From contig NZ_FNRL01000017.1 in NCBI RefSeq assembly GCF_900107795.1, positions 62,001-126,000 on the forward strand: 64,000 bases of DNA. The letters are read 5' to 3'. Positions 60,415-64,000 of the stretch are shown here, piece by piece; position 1 is the stretch's first letter, and the number at the start of each line of letters is the position of its first letter. Under the pieces are notes generated by a model. That model was not told the DNA's origin. It did no database searches and saw only the letters and a program-made list of their open reading frames with translations. Position numbers and translations under genes: made by a program. Source of the DNA: Chitinophaga terrae (ex Kim and Jung 2007) (GTDB lineage: Bacteria; Bacteroidota; Bacteroidia; Chitinophagales; Chitinophagaceae).

Positions 60415-61440
60415 TTATTCAGGTTGGGCGGTGTTTTTAGAATCAACCGGTTTGTTCAGGGCTTCCCACAGCATATCTTTCAGTTCTGTAAGACCCTGGT
60501 TGGTCACAGATGAAATAAAAACATGCGGAACGTCTTCCGGTAATTCTTCGGCAATAGCGGCTTTGAGTTCGTCGTCGAGCATGTCGCTTTTGCTGATGGC
60601 CAACAGGAATTGTTTATCCAGTAGTTCGGGATTGTATTGTTCTAGTTCATTTACCAGCACTTCGAATTCTTTTCTATGGTCGGCGCTATCGGCTGGAATG
60701 AGGAATAATAATACGGAGTTTCTCTCAATATGTCTCAAAAACCGGTGGCCCAATCCTTTTCCTTCATGGGCGCCTTCAATGATTCCGGGCAAATCGGCGA
60801 TACAGAAAGATTTATTGTCGCGGTACGCTACCATTCCCAGTTGTGGAGTGAGGGTAGTGAATGCGTAGTCGGCTACTTTTGGCTTGGCGGCAGTGATAGT
60901 AGAAAGGAGGGTGGATTTACCTGCATTTGGGAAACCAACTAATCCCACATCTGCCAATACTTTCAGTTCTACTATTTTCCAACCTTCTTTACCTGGCATA
61001 CCTGGTTGGGCATACTCGGGAGTTTGGTTGGTAGGTGATTTGAAAAAGGCGTTGCCTTTACCTCCTTGTCCGCCAGGCAACCAGATCACTTCCTGGCCGT
61101 CGTAGAGGATTTCGGCTTCTACTTCACCTGTTTCTTCATCCCTGGCCTGGGTACCGAGGGGTACTTCAATGATAATATCTTTTCCGAAACGCCCGGTACA
61201 GTTATCTCCGCTTCCGTTTTCCCCATCTTCGGCCAGCAGGTTTTTATGCCAGCGCAGGTGAAGGAGGGTCCATAACTGGGCATTTCCTCTCAGGATCACG
61301 TGCCCGCCACGTCCGCCATCTCCGCCGTCAGGACCAGCCTGTGCATTGAATTTAGTGCGCATGAAGTGCATGCTGCCTGCCCCGCCTTTACCAGAACGAC
61401 AAAATACCCGGATATAATCTACGAAGTTCGCTTTTTCCAC
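60415..61440 (-). CDS. obgE: GTPase Obg
   Basis: 341 residues from GTG, giving the usual Obg start (EKANFVDYIRVFCRSGKGG). A TTG 36 bases upstream would start inside the hairpin of the preceding gene. The Obg glycine-rich domain spans about 1-160. The G domain has GFPNAGKSTLL, a G2/G3 region ending DLPGIIEGA, and ISKSD. It acts in 50S ribosome assembly and stress response. The C-terminus (VDSKNTAQPE) is short. adk lies upstream. Confidence 0.93.
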   Translation of the reverse strand: MEKANFVDYIRVFCRSGKGGAGSMHFMRTKFNAQAGPDGGDGGRGGHVILRGNAQLWTLLHLRWHKNLLAEDGENGSGDNCTGRFGKDIIIEVPLGTQARDEETGEVEAEILYDGQEVIWLPGGQGGKGNAFFKSPTNQTPEYAQPGMPGKEGWKIVELKVLADVGLVGFPNAGKSTLLSTITAAKPKVADYAFTTLTPQLGMVAYRDNKSFCIADLPGIIEGAHEGKGLGHRFLRHIERNSVLLFLIPADSADHRKEFEVLVNELEQYNPELLDKQFLLAISKSDMLDDELKAAIAEELPEDVPHVFISSVTNQGLTELKDMLWEALNKPVDSKNTAQPE

Positions 61441-61469
61441 AGTTTCGGTGTTGTTTCTACTAAAAATAA

Positions 61470-61539
61470 AACGCAAAGATCGTGAAGTTTAGCTAATTAG
61501 CACAATTGTGCCGCTAGCATGACTTACAATCTTTGCGTT
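61470..61539 (-). terminator. Hairpin with nested palindromes between adk and obgE
   Basis: Outer arms AACGCAAAGAT and complement (61470-61480 and 61529-61539) are followed on the minus strand by TTTTATTTTT, a terminator pattern for adk. Inside are two overlapping perfect palindromes, GCTAATTAGC (61492-61501) and GCACAATTGTGC (61500-61511). Confidence 0.6.
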
Positions 61540-61557
61540 GATATAAGTTTAGGTAAA

Positions 61558-62145
61558 TTATACTGTCTGGCCTATTAATTCGTCCAGTTCGTTGGACAAC
61601 AGGTCAAATACTTCAGCTTCAGTACCGTCGCCTTTAATTTTCTTGAATTTGCCAAATTTTGCATAGTGATCAGCAACCGGCGCTGTTTTGTTGTGGTATT
61701 CCACGATCCTGGCTTTTACCACTTCTTCAGAAGCGTCGTCAGGTCTGCCGGAAGTTAAACCCCTGTTCAGCAGGCGTTTAATTAATGCATCTTCAGGTAC
61801 TTCAAGGGATAAAACACTTGAAATAGCCGTTTTCTTCAATGCCAGCAATTTATCTAGCGCCTCTGCCTGGGCAGTGGTACGAGGAAAACCGTCAAATATA
61901 AAACCACGTGCATTTGGATTAGCATCCAGTTTGGAGCTGATCATTCCAATCACCACTTCATCGGGTACCAGGTGACCCTGGTCCATGAATTTCTTCGCTT
62001 CCATACCTAACGGAGTCTTTTCACTGATCTCGCTGCGCAACAGGTCGCCTGTCGACAGGTGGATAAGTCCGTATTTCTGGATAATATTAGCACTTTGTGT
62101 ACCCTTGCCACTACCGGGAGGGCCAAATAAAATGAGATTGACCAT
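61558..62145 (-). CDS. adk: Adenylate kinase
   Basis: A 195-residue short-form adenylate kinase. The P-loop is GPPGSGKGTQ, with HLSTGDLLRSEI, GFIFDGFPRT and RPDDASEE. There is no zinc-binding LID insertion, as usual in Bacteroidota. It balances ATP, ADP and AMP in the cytoplasm. It lies 117 bases upstream of obgE, with the nested hairpin between them, so the two may be only partly co-transcribed. Confidence 0.96.
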   Translation of the reverse strand: MVNLILFGPPGSGKGTQSANIIQKYGLIHLSTGDLLRSEISEKTPLGMEAKKFMDQGHLVPDEVVIGMISSKLDANPNARGFIFDGFPRTTAQAEALDKLLALKKTAISSVLSLEVPEDALIKRLLNRGLTSGRPDDASEEVVKARIVEYHNKTAPVADHYAKFGKFKKIKGDGTEAEVFDLLSNELDELIGQTV

Positions 62146-62425
62146 GTTTTATTAAATCTACTTTACTCGCAAGATTGCAAATATAATAAACAATTGAATG
62201 TATTGGTAATTAAAAATACAATTGATTGAATCGTATGAAATTATTCCCTTGAAATGATAAAGATCATTCAAATATTTACCAGAATCAATAAATTATCTTT
62301 AACGAGTATTTCTAATTTACTGAATTAGTTCGACTCTCCTGCTATTATATATTATTTATTAATAATTCGTTGATATTCATAGCCACTATACTGGTTTTCC
62401 GCCTGATTATTTGTAAGTTTATGAC
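62146..62425. other. AT-rich divergent gap between adk and the GH3 gene
   Basis: 280 bases, strongly AT-rich, without a gene. On the minus strand TATATTTG (62178-62185) is an exact -7 box, 33 bases from the adk ATG. On the plus strand TAAGTTTA (62414-62421) is a weaker match just before the GH3 start. I saw nothing else. Confidence 0.45.
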
Positions 62426-64000
62426 ATGAGGAAACAATTATTGGTTGCTGGACTAACAGGTTTAATGCTTGTTGGAAGCGCGTTTTCGCTTCCATCAAAA
62501 CTTGATAAAGAAAAGAAAGGAAAAAAGGCTAAACAATCGGCCTCCATGTTGCCACAAGACAAAGCTTCTCAATGGGTCGACAGTGTCTTTAACTCCCTGA
62601 CCCAGGAAGAAAGGATCGCCCAGTTAATTATGATCAGGGCGCATTCCAACCTCGGACAGGATCATATCAATGCAGTTATAAAGGATATCCGGGATAATAA
62701 AGTAGGAGGGGTTATATTCTTCCAGGGCGGACCTGTAAGACAAGCCAATCTTACCAACTATTATCAATCCATCTCCAAAGTGCCGCTGTTGGTAGCGATA
62801 GATGGAGAGTGGGGACTGGGAATGCGGCTGGACAGCGTTATATCGCTGCCCCGCAATATGATGATAGGAGCCGTACAGGATACCGGTTTAGCTTATGAAG
62901 CCGGGAAACTGATAGGAGAACAGTGCAAGCGGATGGGCATCCACATCGATTTCGCCCCGGATATGGATATAAACAACAACCCGGCAAACCCTGTGATCAA
63001 CGACCGCTCTTTCGGTGAGAACAAATACCAGGTAGCCCGTATGGGAGTTGCCACGATCAAGGGAATGCAGGATGCGGGCATCATGGCCTGCGCCAAACAT
63101 TTCCCGGGGCATGGCGATACCAATGTAGACTCCCATTTCGATCTTCCTTCTATCAATAAAACAAGACAACAGTTAGACAGCCTGGAACTCTATCCCTTCA
63201 GGGAGGCCGTCAAAGCAGGCGTAGGTTCTGTCATGATCGGCCACCTGTATATTCCGGCTATCGATAAAAAGCCCAATACGCCTACCTCCATCTCCTACAA
63301 AGCTGTAACAGAACTGCTGAAACAAGAAATGGGATTCAAGGGGCTGATAGTCACAGATGCGCTTGAAATGAAAGGTATTGCAAAGTTCTACTCAAAAGGT
63401 CAGGAATCCTTACAGTCGTTGCTGGCAGGAAATGACCTGATGATATTGCCCTCTACATCTGCCGGCAGCGTAGACGCTATAAAGAAAGCCATCAAGGCAG
63501 GGAGGATCAGCCAGCAGGAAGTAGACGCGCGGGTGAAGAAAGTATTGATGGCTAAATACCAGTTGGGTCTTTCTCAACCACAGCATATCGAAACTGCGAA
63601 CCTGGTTGAGGACCTGAATGCAAAAACAGACAGCCTTCGTCGCAAGATCGCGGAAAAGGCCATCACCCTTGTAAAAAATGATAAAGACCTGATCCCGTTT
63701 TCGCCTGCTATGACCCAGCAGAAACTGGCAGTGATAGCAGTAGGAGCCGACGCAAACAATACTTTTTTACAGTCGGTAAAAGAATACAAGCCAGGTACAG
63801 ATGTGTTCATCTTTACCGCCAGGCAGTCGGTAGACCAGATTGCGCCAATTGCTTCAAGGATCCAGCGCGATTACAAAGCTGTTATCATCAGTTTGCATAA
63901 TTACAGCCGGCGTCCTGCAAATAACTTCGGCCTTTCCTTAGCGCAACGGTTGCTCATTAAACAGTTGCAGGCAGAATTGCCTTCTGCCACCGTTGTATTC
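62426..64000 (+). CDS. GH3 family beta-N-acetylhexosaminidase, exported (3' end outside window)
   Basis: The frame stays open to the window edge (525 codons). A signal peptide (about 1-22) is followed by a Lys-rich linker. The GH3 barrel has KHFPGHGDTNVDSH (K224-H237), the NagZ-type motif with the acid/base His, and the nucleophile D311 in IVTDALEMKG. It probably removes beta-linked GlcNAc from chitin or peptidoglycan fragments outside the cytoplasm. A second domain appears to begin after residue 410; in Bacteroidota a beta-lactamase-like domain may follow, but it lies beyond the edge. Confidence 0.9.
   Translation, partial: MRKQLLVAGLTGLMLVGSAFSLPSKLDKEKKGKKAKQSASMLPQDKASQWVDSVFNSLTQEERIAQLIMIRAHSNLGQDHINAVIKDIRDNKVGGVIFFQGGPVRQANLTNYYQSISKVPLLVAIDGEWGLGMRLDSVISLPRNMMIGAVQDTGLAYEAGKLIGEQCKRMGIHIDFAPDMDINNNPANPVINDRSFGENKYQVARMGVATIKGMQDAGIMACAKHFPGHGDTNVDSHFDLPSINKTRQQLDSLELYPFREAVKAGVGSVMIGHLYIPAIDKKPNTPTSISYKAVTELLKQEMGFKGLIVTDALEMKGIAKFYSKGQESLQSLLAGNDLMILPSTSAGSVDAIKKAIKAGRISQQEVDARVKKVLMAKYQLGLSQPQHIETANLVEDLNAKTDSLRRKIAEKAITLVKNDKDLIPFSPAMTQQKLAVIAVGADANNTFLQSVKEYKPGTDVFIFTARQSVDQIAPIASRIQRDYKAVIISLHNYSRRPANNFGLSLAQRLLIKQLQAELPSATVVF

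Noticed and set aside
62320..62345. tRNA-like TTCGACTC segment in the adk-GH3 gap
   Set aside because: No acceptor stem, anticodon arm or CCA can be built around it; the flanks are AT-rich.

Overview
The window looks like chromosomal DNA of a Bacteroidota bacterium close to the Chitinophagaceae (Chitinophaga-like). The basis is a SusC/SusD pair, many Bacteroidota-only families (DUF4836, DUF3857, DUF2891, a BlaI/M56 pair), promoters with the TAnnTTTG -7 box, almost no Shine-Dalgarno sequences, and Tat-type sugar oxidoreductases. I see no rRNA, tRNA, CRISPR array, insertion sequence, integrase or phage module. Both window edges cut a gene: feoB on the left and a GH3 glycosidase on the right.

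Layout. 0-4.4 kb: the end of feoB, an M28 peptidase, an S41 peptidase lipoprotein and a DUF922 protein. 4.5-7.1 kb: paaABCD of the phenylacetyl-CoA epoxidase, without paaE. 7.2-15.8 kb: nadD, an AI-2E family permease, a YtxH/holin-like small-protein cluster, a BlaI-type repressor with an M56 sensor peptidase, a radical SAM/SPASM enzyme, a GH25 lysozyme, a CAP-domain lipoprotein and two small proteins. 15.9-18.9 kb: a compact kdnA-kdsB-kdnB cluster that should make and activate 8-amino-Kdo for lipopolysaccharide. 19-26.8 kb: rmuC, an MFS transporter, dps, a NYN-LOTUS/macro-domain gene pair, a 47-residue membrane protein not called by length-limited gene finding, and a fused 2-oxoacid dehydrogenase E1.

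26.8-43.6 kb is a sugar-processing neighbourhood. It holds a Tat-exported TIM-barrel isomerase, a SUMF1-fold protein, two Tat-exported Gfo/Idh/MocA oxidoreductases, a PBP4-type carboxypeptidase, SusC/SusD, a GMC flavoprotein with a four-cysteine Fe-S motif, its Tat-lipoprotein small subunit, and a gluconokinase. The most economical reading is import of an oligosaccharide or glycoside through SusCD, oxidation in the periplasm (a 3-keto-sugar route is likely but unproven), and phosphorylation of a gluconate-type product. Upstream of susC a 23-base segment matches the susC start at 21 positions and looks like a relic of a second susC start.

43.6-64 kb is mostly housekeeping and envelope genes: mutL, msrB behind a palindromic operator-like site, an SRPBCC/GyrI-like protein, YciI, DUF4836, an ABC transporter pair, DUF3857, DUF2891, a geranylgeranyl-reductase-type flavoprotein, ybaB, lipoproteins, DUF2306, obgE, adk, and the start of a GH3 beta-N-acetylhexosaminidase.

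Function calls rest on motifs read by eye. No database search was run.
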